A stretch of 64,000 nucleotides of DNA, from positions 77,069-141,068 of the forward strand of contig JACNLA010000026.1 of the NCBI GenBank assembly GCA_014381745.1. The letters run 5' to 3'. Source of the DNA: Actinomycetota bacterium. Its GTDB lineage: Bacteria; Actinomycetota; Acidimicrobiia; Acidimicrobiales; MedAcidi-G1. Positions 54,200-63,647 of this stretch are shown here, one piece after another. The notes below the pieces were generated by a model. It ran no database searches. It was not told the origin of the DNA and saw only the letters and a list, made by a program, of their open reading frames with translations. Within the stretch, counting starts at the first letter, position 1; the number at the start of each line of letters is the position of its first letter. A program made the translations under genes and the position numbers.

Positions 54200-55798
54200 G
54201 TGACCCCCCGCCGCTGGATCTTGTTCGGGACGGGAGCCTTGCTCCTTGCCACCCTGTTGGTGCTGGCCCTGGCGTGGCCGTCCCCGACATCTGAGTTGAC
54301 CCAGAACCCTCCCTCCACGGTCACCATCGCTGAACCGGCTACTCCCAAGGTTGTTTCGACCACGGTTGTTCCGGCGACGCCGGCGCCGTCAACCACCACC
54401 CAGCCAGCGCCCACAACCGTTGTAGCGACGACGACCGTGTCCACGACCCTTCCCGTCTACGACGGTTGGGTGGATCCGACCTCGATAGGCGAACCCTGGG
54501 GTGATGTCGTGCCCGGCGTGCTCACCTTCAGGGGCTCACCAACCCGTAGTTGGCACGGTGCCGGCCCGGTCCCTGTCGACCCGGTTGTGGCCTGGCGCTT
54601 TCCGACCGATGGTCAGATGTGTTCCATGTCGAGCGTCGCCGGCGTTGAACAGGAATGGTGCGGTATGGGCTGGACAGGCCAGCCGGCGGTCTTTGAGAGG
54701 CAGGGTCGCACCTGGGTCGTCTTCGGCGCATTCGACGCCAGGGTCCACTTCCTCGACGGTGCGACAGGCGAGAAGATCCTTCCCGACTTTGCCACGGCCG
54801 ACATCATCAAGGGTTCGGTGACCGTGGACCCGGACGGCTACCCGCTGGTTTACGTGGGTTCACGTGACAACAGGCTCAGAATATTGGCAATCGACCGGGC
54901 CAGGCCCGTCGAGTTGTGGGGTATCGACGCCGACGACACGGCACCACGAATGTGGAACAACGACTGGGATGCGTCGCCCCTGATCGTGGACGATCACCTG
55001 TTCGAAGGTGGAGAAAACAGCCGCTTCCACGTGGTCCGCCTGAACCGCTCCTACGGGGCCGACGGCCTTGTGGCCGTCGAACCGGAGCTCGTGTGGGACG
55101 TGGCGGGATGGGATGCAGGCCTTGTCGCCGAGGTGGGCCCGAACGTGTCGATCGAGAATTCTCCGCTGATCGTGGGAAACACCCTGTACTTCGCCAACTC
55201 AGGTGGCCTCGTACAGGGCTGGGACATCACCGGCCTGGCTGACGGGGTTGAGCCGACCAGGGAGTTCCGTTTCTGGGTGGGCGATGACGTGGATGCCACC
55301 CTCGTACCCGATGACGAGGGGATGCTCTACGTCGGTGTTGAGTACGAACGCGAGACCGAACGCTCGCTGGAGCTGGGCCAGGTCATCAAGCTGGACCCAT
55401 CGAGACCCCTCGATCCGGTGGTGTGGTCCGTCCAGGCCCACACGAAGGTCGGCACCGGCGTGTGGGCCACCCCGGTGGTGTACGGCGACCTCGTGATCGT
55501 TGCTACCGCCGATGGTGAGGTCCTGGGAATATCCAGGGCTGATGGGCAGGTTCGCTGGACACTCAGGCTTCCCGGCCCTCTCTGGTCGTCGCCGACGATC
55601 GTGGACAATGTGATGGTCATCGGAGACTGCACCGGTCGGATCCTGGCATTTGACCTTTCCGATGGCGGTGCCGCTCCGAGGGAACTGTGGCAGGTGCCTA
55701 CGGGAATCTGTGTGGAGGCATCGGCCGCTGTCTGGGACGGCACGATCTACATCGGATCGCGGGACGGTCACCTCTACGCCCTACGCGACCCCTCCTGA
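54200..55798 (+). CDS. Membrane-anchored PQQ-type beta-propeller protein
   Basis: 532 residues. One membrane helix (about 6-27, ILFGTGALLLATLLVLALAW) is followed by a Thr/Pro/Val linker (about 30-90). A repeat domain then has blades resembling PQQ/quinoprotein propellers (VYVGSRDNRLRIL, GTPVVYGDLVIVATADGEVL-like, IYIGSRDGHLYAL). The propeller should face outside. No catalytic Ca/PQQ site can be confirmed by eye, so it may be a binding or scaffold protein rather than a dehydrogenase. GTG 54200. Confidence 0.75.
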   Translation: MTPRRWILFGTGALLLATLLVLALAWPSPTSELTQNPPSTVTIAEPATPKVVSTTVVPATPAPSTTTQPAPTTVVATTTVSTTLPVYDGWVDPTSIGEPWGDVVPGVLTFRGSPTRSWHGAGPVPVDPVVAWRFPTDGQMCSMSSVAGVEQEWCGMGWTGQPAVFERQGRTWVVFGAFDARVHFLDGATGEKILPDFATADIIKGSVTVDPDGYPLVYVGSRDNRLRILAIDRARPVELWGIDADDTAPRMWNNDWDASPLIVDDHLFEGGENSRFHVVRLNRSYGADGLVAVEPELVWDVAGWDAGLVAEVGPNVSIENSPLIVGNTLYFANSGGLVQGWDITGLADGVEPTREFRFWVGDDVDATLVPDDEGMLYVGVEYERETERSLELGQVIKLDPSRPLDPVVWSVQAHTKVGTGVWATPVVYGDLVIVATADGEVLGISRADGQVRWTLRLPGPLWSSPTIVDNVMVIGDCTGRILAFDLSDGGAAPRELWQVPTGICVEASAAVWDGTIYIGSRDGHLYALRDPS

Positions 55799-55895
55799 GT
55801 CGGGTTCACACGGTGTTTCCCCGATTCTCCGGGACGACGGCCTCTTGGTAGGTTTCCCGTCGCAGCACTGTCGTTGAACCAGAGAGCAGCCGTAT

Positions 55896-57104
55896 ATGCC
55901 TGAACTGACAGAACAAGAGGTCCGAGCCCTTGCGAGGCAGCTGGTGGAGGACGTACCGCCAGACCAGGTCGACCAGTTCGAGTTCAGGGGAGCCCAGTTC
56001 GACCGGGGCCTCGCCATGGTCCAGTTCCCTGAGGGCCTCGGTGGTCTGGGGTTGTCCAGCCGGCGCCTGCAGACGGCTGTCGATTCGGAACTTCGTTCCG
56101 CCGGGGTTACCTACAACGACCTGCTCATCAACCCGATCGGAATCGGCATGGGTGGACCGGTCGTGCTTACCTACGCCACCGACGAACAAAAGCAGCGCCT
56201 GCTGCGGCCGATGTTCACCGGCGAGGAAATCTGGTGCCAGATGTTCAGTGAACCCGGATCGGGCTCAGATGTGGCCGGCCTGTCCACCCGTGCAGAACGC
56301 GACGGTGACGAGTGGATCGTGAACGGCCAGAAGGTCTGGACCACCCTCGCCCACGTCTCCCGGTGGGGGATGCTCGTGGCCCGGACAAACCCGGACCAGC
56401 CCAAGCACAAGGGCCTCACGTACTTCCTTCTTGACATGGAGTCACCTGGTGTCGAGGTAAGGCCGCTGCACCAGATAACCGGTGAGGCCGAGTTCAACGA
56501 GGTGTTTCTCTCCGATGTACGAATCCCACACGACCACGTGTTCGGCGACGTGGGAGGCGGCTGGGGCGCCGCCGTGACCACCCTCATGAACGAGAGGGTT
56601 GCCCTCGGTGGTGGAGTTCCAAAAAAGGGGTCGGGCCCGATCCAGGATCTCGTCAACGTCTGGAATGAGACGAGGGAGAGCCTGGATCCTGTGACAGCGG
56701 CGGTCCTGCGGGATCGGGTGGCCGACCTGTGGGTTCAGGCCGAGGCTCTCAGGCTCACAAACTGGAGAGCCCGGGAGGCCAGCCGCGATGGGAACCCCGG
56801 CCCTGAGGGATCTGTCACCAAGCTCATGTCGGCCGAAATGAACCAACACATCTACGAGGCCTGCATGGACGTCGTCGGCGCCGGTGGGATGCTCTACGAG
56901 GCCGGCTACGACCGCAAGCGGCCCGACGGCCTGCGTGGCCCCGACTCACACATCAGGTACGCCTTCCTGCGGGCCAGGGCCAACACCATCGAGGGCGGCA
57001 CCTCCGAGGTAATGCGCAACATCCTGGGTGAGCGGGTCCTGGGCCTTCCCGGTGATGTACGTGTCGACAAGGAGCTTCCGTGGTCCGAGGTTCCCAGGAA
57101 CTGA
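55896..57104 (+). CDS. Acyl-CoA dehydrogenase
   Basis: 402 residues with FAD and substrate blocks QMFSEPGSGSDVAGLSTRA, WIVNGQKVWTT, FNEVFLSDVRIP and the C-terminal TIEGGTSEVMRNILGERVLG. It oxidises an acyl-CoA at alpha-beta; the chain length is not clear. A TAGGTT at 55849-55854 is a likely -10 with a leader of about 35 nt. The ligase gene follows after 21 bp, so the two probably activate and oxidise the same acid. Confidence 0.92.
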   Translation: MPELTEQEVRALARQLVEDVPPDQVDQFEFRGAQFDRGLAMVQFPEGLGGLGLSSRRLQTAVDSELRSAGVTYNDLLINPIGIGMGGPVVLTYATDEQKQRLLRPMFTGEEIWCQMFSEPGSGSDVAGLSTRAERDGDEWIVNGQKVWTTLAHVSRWGMLVARTNPDQPKHKGLTYFLLDMESPGVEVRPLHQITGEAEFNEVFLSDVRIPHDHVFGDVGGGWGAAVTTLMNERVALGGGVPKKGSGPIQDLVNVWNETRESLDPVTAAVLRDRVADLWVQAEALRLTNWRAREASRDGNPGPEGSVTKLMSAEMNQHIYEACMDVVGAGGMLYEAGYDRKRPDGLRGPDSHIRYAFLRARANTIEGGTSEVMRNILGERVLGLPGDVRVDKELPWSEVPRN

Positions 57105-57125
57105 CCGGGTCCTGCCGGTGACCAG

Positions 57126-58637
57126 ATGCCCCTGAACACCCTGCTCGACCGGCACGCCACCTACCGCCCGGACCATCCGGCCCTCGTCTTCAAGGGCCAG
57201 GCGATTACATGGGCGGACCTTCGCTGCAGGGTCGACAGCCTCATCTTCCAGCTCAGGTTGGAGGGCCTGGGCGTGGGCGACAAGGTTGTGCTGCTCTTGG
57301 ACAACTGCCTTGAGGTGCTGGAGCTCTACCACGCGGCAGCGAAGGCGGGCTTCGTCGTCGTTCCGCTCAGCCCGATGCTGCGGGGTGGTGGCCTCACGAC
57401 CCTCATCCACGACTCTGATGCCGTCGCCGTCGTCACCATGCAGCGCATGGTCGAGCACGTCGATCCGGTGCGCTCCGATCTGGTGAACGTGCCCGAAGAC
57501 AGGTTCTTCCTGGTCGACGGTGAGGCTGACGGCTACTGCAGCTACCCGGACACATCGGTCGAGCCGCCTGAGCCCGTCGGTGCAGCAGACCTGACCGACG
57601 ACGATCTGTTCAACATCATCTACTCCAGCGGCACGACCGGGTTACCCAAGGGGATAGTCCACACCCACGGAATCCGGGAGGCGTATGCAACCGGCCACGC
57701 AGCCGGCTGTCGGATCCACCCTGAGAGCGTTGCGGTCCATTCGGGGTCGCTTGTGTTCAACGGCGCGTTTCTAACGCTCATGCCGTCCATGTACCTGGGC
57801 TGCACCTTCGTGCTCATGGAGGCCTTTGACCCGTCGGGGCTGATCGACGTGATGATCGCCAACAACGTGACCCACGTGGTCCTGGTGCCCTCCCAGATCA
57901 TTCAACTGCTGGCCGACCCCCGGTTCGATGATGCACACCTTCCGACGCTGGAAATGGTCCTCACCGTCGGCGCCCCGCTGCACCTGGAGCACAAGGAGGA
58001 GCTGGTCCGCCGCCTTCCTAACCGCTTCTACGAGCTCTACGGCCTGACCGAGGGTCTCTGCACGGTGCTCGACCGCGATGCACCCCATTCCAAGCTGGGA
58101 TCGGTTGGGGTGCCTCCACCGCTCTACGAGCTGAGGATCGTCGATGACGATGGAAACGATGTACCCGTCGGCGAGGTTGGTGAGATCGTGGGCCGAGGTC
58201 CGGTGCTGATGCCCAGCTACTACAAGAGGCCAGACCTGACGGCCGAGGCCATTCGGGACGGTTGGCTCTACAGCGGTGACCTGGGGCGCCTGGACGACGA
58301 CGGGTACCTTTACCTGGTCGACAGGAAGAAGGACATGATCATCTCCGGCGGGGTCAACGTGTACCCCCGCGACATTGAGGAACTCGTCGTTACCCACCCG
58401 TTGGTCCGGGATGTTGCCGTGTTCGGAGCGCCGCACCCCCAATGGGGTGAGCAGCCGATCGCTGCCGTGGTGCTCGACGATCCGATCGACCCTGAGGAGA
58501 TCAGGTCATGGGTGAACGAGCGGGTCGAGGCGCGCTACCAGAAGGTGGGCGTTGTCTATGCGGTCGAGTCGTTCCCCGTGAACGTGGCCGGCAAGACGCT
58601 CCGCCGGGTGCTGCGCGAGGAGTACATGGAGGCCTGA
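57126..58637 (+). CDS. Acyl-CoA synthetase (AMP-dependent ligase)
   Basis: 503 residues of the ANL superfamily. The phosphate loop is IIYSSGTTGLPKGIVHTHG, the A5 motif YELYGLTEG, then YSGDLGRLDDDGYLYLVDR and the A10 lysine in NVAGKTLRRVLRE. It makes an acyl-CoA from a carboxylic acid, ATP and CoA. Its substrate is unknown, but it is coupled to the acyl-CoA dehydrogenase upstream. It converges on cysS. Confidence 0.92.
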   Translation: MPLNTLLDRHATYRPDHPALVFKGQAITWADLRCRVDSLIFQLRLEGLGVGDKVVLLLDNCLEVLELYHAAAKAGFVVVPLSPMLRGGGLTTLIHDSDAVAVVTMQRMVEHVDPVRSDLVNVPEDRFFLVDGEADGYCSYPDTSVEPPEPVGAADLTDDDLFNIIYSSGTTGLPKGIVHTHGIREAYATGHAAGCRIHPESVAVHSGSLVFNGAFLTLMPSMYLGCTFVLMEAFDPSGLIDVMIANNVTHVVLVPSQIIQLLADPRFDDAHLPTLEMVLTVGAPLHLEHKEELVRRLPNRFYELYGLTEGLCTVLDRDAPHSKLGSVGVPPPLYELRIVDDDGNDVPVGEVGEIVGRGPVLMPSYYKRPDLTAEAIRDGWLYSGDLGRLDDDGYLYLVDRKKDMIISGGVNVYPRDIEELVVTHPLVRDVAVFGAPHPQWGEQPIAAVVLDDPIDPEEIRSWVNERVEARYQKVGVVYAVESFPVNVAGKTLRRVLREEYMEA

Positions 58638-58649
58638 GGTGGCCGGGTT

Positions 58650-60026
58650 TCAGGCCCGGCGCCAGGTGGTGCCGGCCGGACCGTCTTCCAACTGGATTCC
58701 CCTGGCGGCGAGGGCTTCGCGGATGCTGTCGGCCTGGGCGTAGTCGCCCGCGGCCTTGGCTGCGCTCCGTTCGGCAACGAGGGCGTCGATCTCGTCGGCC
58801 TCGGGGTCCGTGGTCGATGATCCCCTGGACCCCAACTCCAGGCCCAGCACCGATGCGAGGTCCGTCACGGCTGCAGCAAGCGCTGCGGCACCGGCATGGT
58901 CCTCGATGTCGATGGCCCTGTTGGCGTCTCGAACGGCATCGAAGATGACCGCAACCGCTGCTGGCGTACCCAGGTCGTCGTCCATGGCTGAACGGAACCG
59001 CTCCACGACCGACTGGTCGGGTTCCGAAGTGGGAAGGTCGGTCTGACCGATTCGGTCGGCGAAGGTGTCGAGGCGCCCGAGCGCGGCAGCGGCCTGGTCG
59101 AGCGTGTCGGACCCGATCTCCATGGTCCTGCGGTAGTGGGTCTGCAGTACGAGCAGCCGAAGCGCCCTGGGGTCCCAGGCTTCGAGCAGGCCCATGAGCG
59201 TTGTGAAGTTGCCCAGAGACTTGGACATCTTCTCGCCGCCCACCTGGACCATGCCGTTGTGGACCCAGTGGTTGGCGAATGCCCTGCCACAGCCGAGGGC
59301 CTCGGCACGCTCGTTCTCATGGTGAGGGAAGATGAGGTCGTCGCCGCCGCCATGGATGTCAAAGCCATCACCAAGCAGGTCAAGCGACATTGCAACGCAT
59401 TCGATGTGCCACCCGGGACGCCCCGGACCCCATGGCGAATCCCAGGATGGCTCGCCGTCCTTGGATGCCTTCCAGAGGGCGAAGTCCAGCGGGTCGGCCT
59501 TGTCGTCGTCGACGTCGACTCGGGCGCCGGCACCCTCGCGCAGTTCATCGGTTGAGCGGTGGACGAGGGCGCCGTACTCGGGAAGGCGGTCGACTGCGAA
59601 GTAGACACCGGAGTCTGTGGTGTAAGCCATGTCCCGATCCACGAGGTCGGCAACCACGGCGATCATCTGCTCCACGTACTCGGTGGCCCTTGGGCGAAGG
59701 TCCGGGTGGGCGATGTTGAGGAGGTCCATCTGTTTGATGAACGCTGTCTCGAAACGGGCTGCCAACTCCGGTTCGGTTGAGCCCTCCTCAGCTGCCCTGG
59801 CGATTATCTTGTCGTCGATGTCGGTGATGTTGGACGCCGAGCAGACCTCGTAGCCGGACCAGCGCAGGTACCGGACGAGGATGTCAAATGCCAGGGTGCT
59901 GCGTGCATGCCCTAGGTGGGGAAGGTCGTACACGGTAGGCCCACACCAGTAGACGGACGCCTTGCCCGGGTCGCGGGGGACGAACTCGGTCTTGTCGCCG
60001 GTGAGGCTGTCGGTGAAGCGCAGCAC
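58650..60026 (-). CDS. cysS: Cysteine--tRNA ligase
   Basis: 458 residues. The HIGH motif reads LPHLGHARS, the zinc-binding Cys is in VYWCGPTVYD, the KMSKS loop is EKMSKSLGN, and WHIECVAMS plus HGGGDDLIFPHHENE are intact. The C-terminal DALR and anticodon-binding region is present, which separates it from mshC next door. The GTG start is preceded by TATCCT at 6 nt. In many actinobacteria cysS lies between ispF and rlmB; here it is about 56 kb away. Confidence 0.94.
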   Translation of the reverse strand: MLRFTDSLTGDKTEFVPRDPGKASVYWCGPTVYDLPHLGHARSTLAFDILVRYLRWSGYEVCSASNITDIDDKIIARAAEEGSTEPELAARFETAFIKQMDLLNIAHPDLRPRATEYVEQMIAVVADLVDRDMAYTTDSGVYFAVDRLPEYGALVHRSTDELREGAGARVDVDDDKADPLDFALWKASKDGEPSWDSPWGPGRPGWHIECVAMSLDLLGDGFDIHGGGDDLIFPHHENERAEALGCGRAFANHWVHNGMVQVGGEKMSKSLGNFTTLMGLLEAWDPRALRLLVLQTHYRRTMEIGSDTLDQAAAALGRLDTFADRIGQTDLPTSEPDQSVVERFRSAMDDDLGTPAAVAVIFDAVRDANRAIDIEDHAGAAALAAAVTDLASVLGLELGSRGSSTTDPEADEIDALVAERSAAKAAGDYAQADSIREALAARGIQLEDGPAGTTWRRA

Positions 60027-60032
60027 CGGGTC

Positions 60033-60038
60033 AGGATA
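60033..60038 (-). promoter_or_regulatory. -10 hexamer for leaderless cysS
   Basis: Minus-strand TATCCT is followed by 6 nt (GACCCG) and the GTG at 60026. Confidence 0.45.
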
Positions 60039-60074
60039 CGCGGTGACGGAGGCGGGGCGTGTGCTTGTTGCAGG

Positions 60075-61280
60075 TCAGGTCGTACGTACCCATGACTCTG
60101 GAACGCTCTCATCGAGACGGATGCCGAGCAGGCCTGCTGCCTCGGTCAGGCCCGCTGCCGAGGAGGGGTCGTCGCCGGCCCCTGCCAATATCGCTCCGGC
60201 CAACATGTCGAGGGCGTCGCGTGCGGCGGCGGTGTTGAGGTCGTCGTCCAGGGCGTTCCTTATCGTTGCCAGGGTCGGGGCCGGGTCGGGGCCGGTTGGC
60301 CGCCCGGCAGCGGTAATGAGACGGTCGAGGCGGGTAACCCCGTCATCGATGTCGTGGTCGAACCACTCGAAGCCGGCCCGGTAGTGGTGGGCCAGCAGCG
60401 ACAGGCGGATTGCCCTTGGATCGTGGAGGTGGCGCAGGTTGCGTATGAACACCAGGTTGCCGAGCGACTTTGACATCTTGATGCCCTCGTAGGCGACCAT
60501 CGCCACGTGCATCCAGTGGCGTGCCAGGGGGGCACCGTTGGCCGCCCCGCTCTGGGTCTCCTCGCACTCGTGGTGGGGGAACACCAGGTCGTCGCCGCCA
60601 CCGTGCAGGTCGATGGTCTGGCCCAGCTCAGCCATTGCCATTGCCGAGCACTCGATGTGCCAGCCGGGTCGCCCCGGGCCGAAGGGTGAGTCCCACGACG
60701 GCTCGTCGTCGGCGCTGGCCTGCCAGAGGATGAAGTCCAGCCGGTTCCGCAGGCGCGGATCGTCGGGGTTGGCACCCCGCTCGGCGGCGTAGGCGACCAT
60801 GGTCGCCTCGTCGTATCCGGACACCGACCCGAACCCCTCCCATGTGGATGTGTCAAAGAAGGTTGTTCCCTCGACGGTGTATGTGTGTCCCGCCGCCTCG
60901 AGGCGGCCTATCAGGTCGAGCATCGACTGGATCGACTCGGTGGCCCTGGGTTCGGCGGCAGCAGGCCGAAGGTCGAGTGCTGCTAGGTCCTCATGGAAGC
61001 TGGCCACCTCGCTGGCGGCCAGGTCCAGATAGTCGACGCCGAGCTCCCTGGCCTTGCCGAGGATCGAGTCGTCCACGTCGGTGACGTTGCGGACCATGCG
61101 CACCTCGTGACCCAGGTCCTCTAGACGCCGTATCACCAGGTCGAAGGTCAGGTAGGTGAAGGCGTGTCCCAGGTGGGTTGCGTCATAGGGGGTGATGCCG
61201 CACACGTACATGGTGACCGTCGGGCCCGGCTCGAACGGTACGACCTCGCCGCGGGCCGTGTCGAACAGGTGCATGGTCAT
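60075..61280 (-). CDS. mshC: Cysteine:glucosaminyl-inositol ligase MshC (mycothiol synthesis)
   Basis: 401 residues. The N-terminal MYVCGITPYDATHLGHAFTY is the MshC form of the CysRS active site (ITPYDATHLGHA rather than PTVYDxxHxGH), WHIECSAMAM and HGGGDDLVFPHHE are present, and KMSKS is IKMSKSLGN. MshC couples cysteine to GlcN-Ins, the penultimate step of mycothiol. It lacks the full CysRS anticodon domain. A TACCGT 8 nt before ATG 61280 indicates a leaderless mRNA. Confidence 0.93.
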   Translation of the reverse strand: MTMHLFDTARGEVVPFEPGPTVTMYVCGITPYDATHLGHAFTYLTFDLVIRRLEDLGHEVRMVRNVTDVDDSILGKARELGVDYLDLAASEVASFHEDLAALDLRPAAAEPRATESIQSMLDLIGRLEAAGHTYTVEGTTFFDTSTWEGFGSVSGYDEATMVAYAAERGANPDDPRLRNRLDFILWQASADDEPSWDSPFGPGRPGWHIECSAMAMAELGQTIDLHGGGDDLVFPHHECEETQSGAANGAPLARHWMHVAMVAYEGIKMSKSLGNLVFIRNLRHLHDPRAIRLSLLAHHYRAGFEWFDHDIDDGVTRLDRLITAAGRPTGPDPAPTLATIRNALDDDLNTAAARDALDMLAGAILAGAGDDPSSAAGLTEAAGLLGIRLDESVPESWVRTT

Positions 61281-61288
61281 GGGGGCGC

Positions 61289-61294
61289 ACGGTA
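61289..61294 (-). promoter_or_regulatory. -10 hexamer for leaderless mshC
   Basis: Minus-strand TACCGT is followed by 8 nt (GCGCCCCC) and the ATG at 61280. Confidence 0.5.
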
Positions 61295-61345
61295 GCGGGC
61301 GAACCGGGGTCAGTTCGTGCCCGGTCCCGCGACTGGGACCGGGCC

Positions 61346-62245
61346 TCAGGTCCGTTCGAAGGGGACCGAATGCTCCCAGTCGGCCAGGAGGGTCCGCAGG
61401 GCGGTGACGACCAGCAGGGGCTGGTCCAGCATCATGTGGTGGCCAGCCAGCGGGATCTCGATTACCGGTGCCACCTGACCCAGTTGCTCGTACATGTAGG
61501 CGCCGATGTCGGCGGTGACGAGGCCGTGTTCGGCCCGGAACAGGGCGATGCGGCAGGTCACCTGTCGGAGAAGCTCGTTGGCAGTGGAGCGCGGCGACAG
61601 GAAGATGCGGGGATCGAACTTCCAGGTGACACCACCTTCCACCTCCATGAGGGAGTTGGCGGCGATGTGGGCCATTACGTAGGGCTCACAGTGCACCTGT
61701 TCTGGCACGGTGCGGAAGCGGGCAATTGCGGCGTCCCGGTCCGGGTACACCTTGGGGTTGGCGAACTGGCTGCGGGTGGTCGTCTCCATCTCGGGATCGG
61801 GCCTGCGGACCGGTGAGTCCAAGATGACCGCGCCGGCTATCTGGTCACCTCTGGTGGCAGCCGTGGCGAGGGTCACGAAGCCGCCCATGGAGTGGCCGAT
61901 CACAATCGGCGGGCCGGCCATGTCGGCGTCCTCGGCGACGGTGACGATCTCGTCGCACCAACTCTCCAGCGAGTACCTGTCGCGCCTGTCGCTGTCGCCG
62001 TGGCCCGACATGTCGATGGCCGCTATCCGGTAGACGCGGGCGAACTGGGCAGCGATGTGGGTCCACCAGTGAGCGTGGGCGGCGCCACCGTGGACGAAGA
62101 CCAGGCCCGGGCGGTTTTCCTCGCCCCACACCAGGTAGTGGATGTCAACGCCGCCGACGCTGACGGTCCGATCCTGATAGGGCACCGCCATGGCGGCCGT
62201 GTACCAGGCAGGTGTCGCCCGGTCTGGGTTGCTGGCTTCGGTCAT
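61346..62245 (-). CDS. Alpha/beta hydrolase
   Basis: 299 residues. The oxyanion block LVFVHGGAAHAHWWTHIA, DMSGHGDSDRRD, elbow PIVIGHSMGGFVTLATA and the final His in IEIPLAGHHMML give a complete triad. It may start at ATG 62194 instead, where homology begins (VSVGGVDIHYLVWG). The 5' end lies only about 20 bp beyond tRNA-Arg on the same strand, so it may be transcribed from the tRNA promoter. The substrate is unknown. Confidence 0.85.
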   Translation of the reverse strand: MTEASNPDRATPAWYTAAMAVPYQDRTVSVGGVDIHYLVWGEENRPGLVFVHGGAAHAHWWTHIAAQFARVYRIAAIDMSGHGDSDRRDRYSLESWCDEIVTVAEDADMAGPPIVIGHSMGGFVTLATAATRGDQIAGAVILDSPVRRPDPEMETTTRSQFANPKVYPDRDAAIARFRTVPEQVHCEPYVMAHIAANSLMEVEGGVTWKFDPRIFLSPRSTANELLRQVTCRIALFRAEHGLVTADIGAYMYEQLGQVAPVIEIPLAGHHMMLDQPLLVVTALRTLLADWEHSVPFERT

Positions 62246-62264
62246 TGGGTCTCTCGGCTGCTTG

Positions 62265-62338
62265 CGCCCTCGACAGGAATCGAACCTGTGGCCTACCGCT
62301 TAGGAGGCGGTCGCTCTATCCGACTGAGCTACGAGGGC
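62265..62338 (-). tRNA. tRNA-Arg (anticodon CCT)
   Basis: A complete cloverleaf: acceptor GCCCTCG/CGAGGGC, D-arm GCTC/GAGC, anticodon stem ACCGC/GCGGT enclosing CTCCTAA (anticodon CCT, reads AGG), and T-arm ACAGG/CCTGT with loop TTCGATT. The discriminator is G at 62265; CCA is not encoded. AGG is a rare codon in GC-rich genomes. An alpha/beta hydrolase gene follows closely on the same strand. Confidence 0.96.
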
Positions 62339-62366
62339 AAGGGTGGCGTCGTGTTGACGCACGAGG

Positions 62367-63647
62367 TTACCGGGGTCGGCTGCGGCCGGCTTCGTGCACG
62401 TGCGCTATGGAATCCGCCTTCTGGCTCTGGAGTTTCAGTGGTGTCTTCCAGGTCGCTGCCACCGAAGAAGTTCTGCGAAACACGACCCCGTTCGGCCGGC
62501 TTGACTGCTCACGGTCAAGGCTCAGCTCCGGCAGCAACTCCAGCGCAGCCGTGATTGCTGCAAGGGTTTCCATACGGGCCAGGTGCATGCCGAGACAGGC
62601 ATGGGCACCGTGCACGAACGAGAGGTGCTGTCTTGCGTTGGACCTGTGCACGTCGAAACGGTCCGGGTCTTCGAAGGTGGACGGGTCCCGGTTGATGCCG
62701 GTCAGCGACACCGATACCAGGTCACCCCTTCCGATTCTGGCGTCACCCAGGCTCACATCGGCGGTGGCGTAGCGGTCGACCAGGGCCACAGCCGGTTCGA
62801 ACCGGAGAGACTCCTCGACGGCGTTCACAAGGTCCGATGTGTCGCCGTCGGTGAGGCCCGTACGGACCTCCTCCATCTGGTCCGGGTGGGAGAGCAGGTG
62901 CCAGAGGGCGTTGGACGTCATCCCCTGGGACGTCTCGATGGCGCCGAACAGGAGGATCGCCGTGTTGGAAAAGACCTCGGTTCTGTCGAGGGTTCCAGTT
63001 CCCGCCACAGCCGAGAGCAGGGAGGCCCCCGCCTCCTCGACTGTTCTGTCCACCTGACGGCGCAGGTCGGCAACTGCGGCTACACCCTCCGGTGGGACAT
63101 CCCTGCCGGCTGACACCCCGACCACCGCTTCAACGATCGCCGTGTACCACGCCAGCATCTGTTCCTGATCAACGTCCACCAGACCCAGAGCCCGTGTCAC
63201 GGTGGACACTGCCAGCGGTGCTGCAAGTTCCGTGGCCAGATCTGCGTGCCCGGCGGGTGCAAGATCCTCGACGAGGCGTTGGGCCTCGACCCCGGTCCAC
63301 TCCTCGTAGTCGGTGCGGATGGTGCTCTTGCGGAACGGATCGGCGAACGGAGACCGGTGACGTTCGTGTTCGGCACCATCCAGCGAAAGCATGCTGGGCC
63401 CCACCACCTGGGCTGTCGAAAAGCGGGGGTCGTCGACGGTGAAGGTCTCGACGTCACGCATGACGTCGAGGGCGAGCGCACGGCTGGTTACCAGCCAGCC
63501 CCCGAGTGCAGGCAACCATGAGACCGGTTCGCCTGGTCTCAGGTCGGCGAGAAGTTGGTGAGCCCCAGATCCGTTGAGACCCTCCAGCGTCAGAGCCCCG
63601 CCGAGAGGGAAGCGGCTCAGACGGTCCGGATGTGGTCCGTCTTCCAT
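62367..63647 (-). CDS. Cytochrome P450
   Basis: 426 residues. The heme-binding loop is FVHGAHACLGMHLARME (Cys is the fifth heme ligand), the K-helix ExxR is in EESLRFEPAV, and the I-helix reads LLFGAIETSQG in place of the usual A-G-x-D/E-T. It is a class I bacterial P450; no ferredoxin or reductase gene is adjacent. Its ATG overlaps the stop of the M16 peptidase gene, so both are in one operon. The substrate is unknown. Confidence 0.92.
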   Translation of the reverse strand: MEDGPHPDRLSRFPLGGALTLEGLNGSGAHQLLADLRPGEPVSWLPALGGWLVTSRALALDVMRDVETFTVDDPRFSTAQVVGPSMLSLDGAEHERHRSPFADPFRKSTIRTDYEEWTGVEAQRLVEDLAPAGHADLATELAAPLAVSTVTRALGLVDVDQEQMLAWYTAIVEAVVGVSAGRDVPPEGVAAVADLRRQVDRTVEEAGASLLSAVAGTGTLDRTEVFSNTAILLFGAIETSQGMTSNALWHLLSHPDQMEEVRTGLTDGDTSDLVNAVEESLRFEPAVALVDRYATADVSLGDARIGRGDLVSVSLTGINRDPSTFEDPDRFDVHRSNARQHLSFVHGAHACLGMHLARMETLAAITAALELLPELSLDREQSSRPNGVVFRRTSSVAATWKTPLKLQSQKADSIAHVHEAGRSRPR

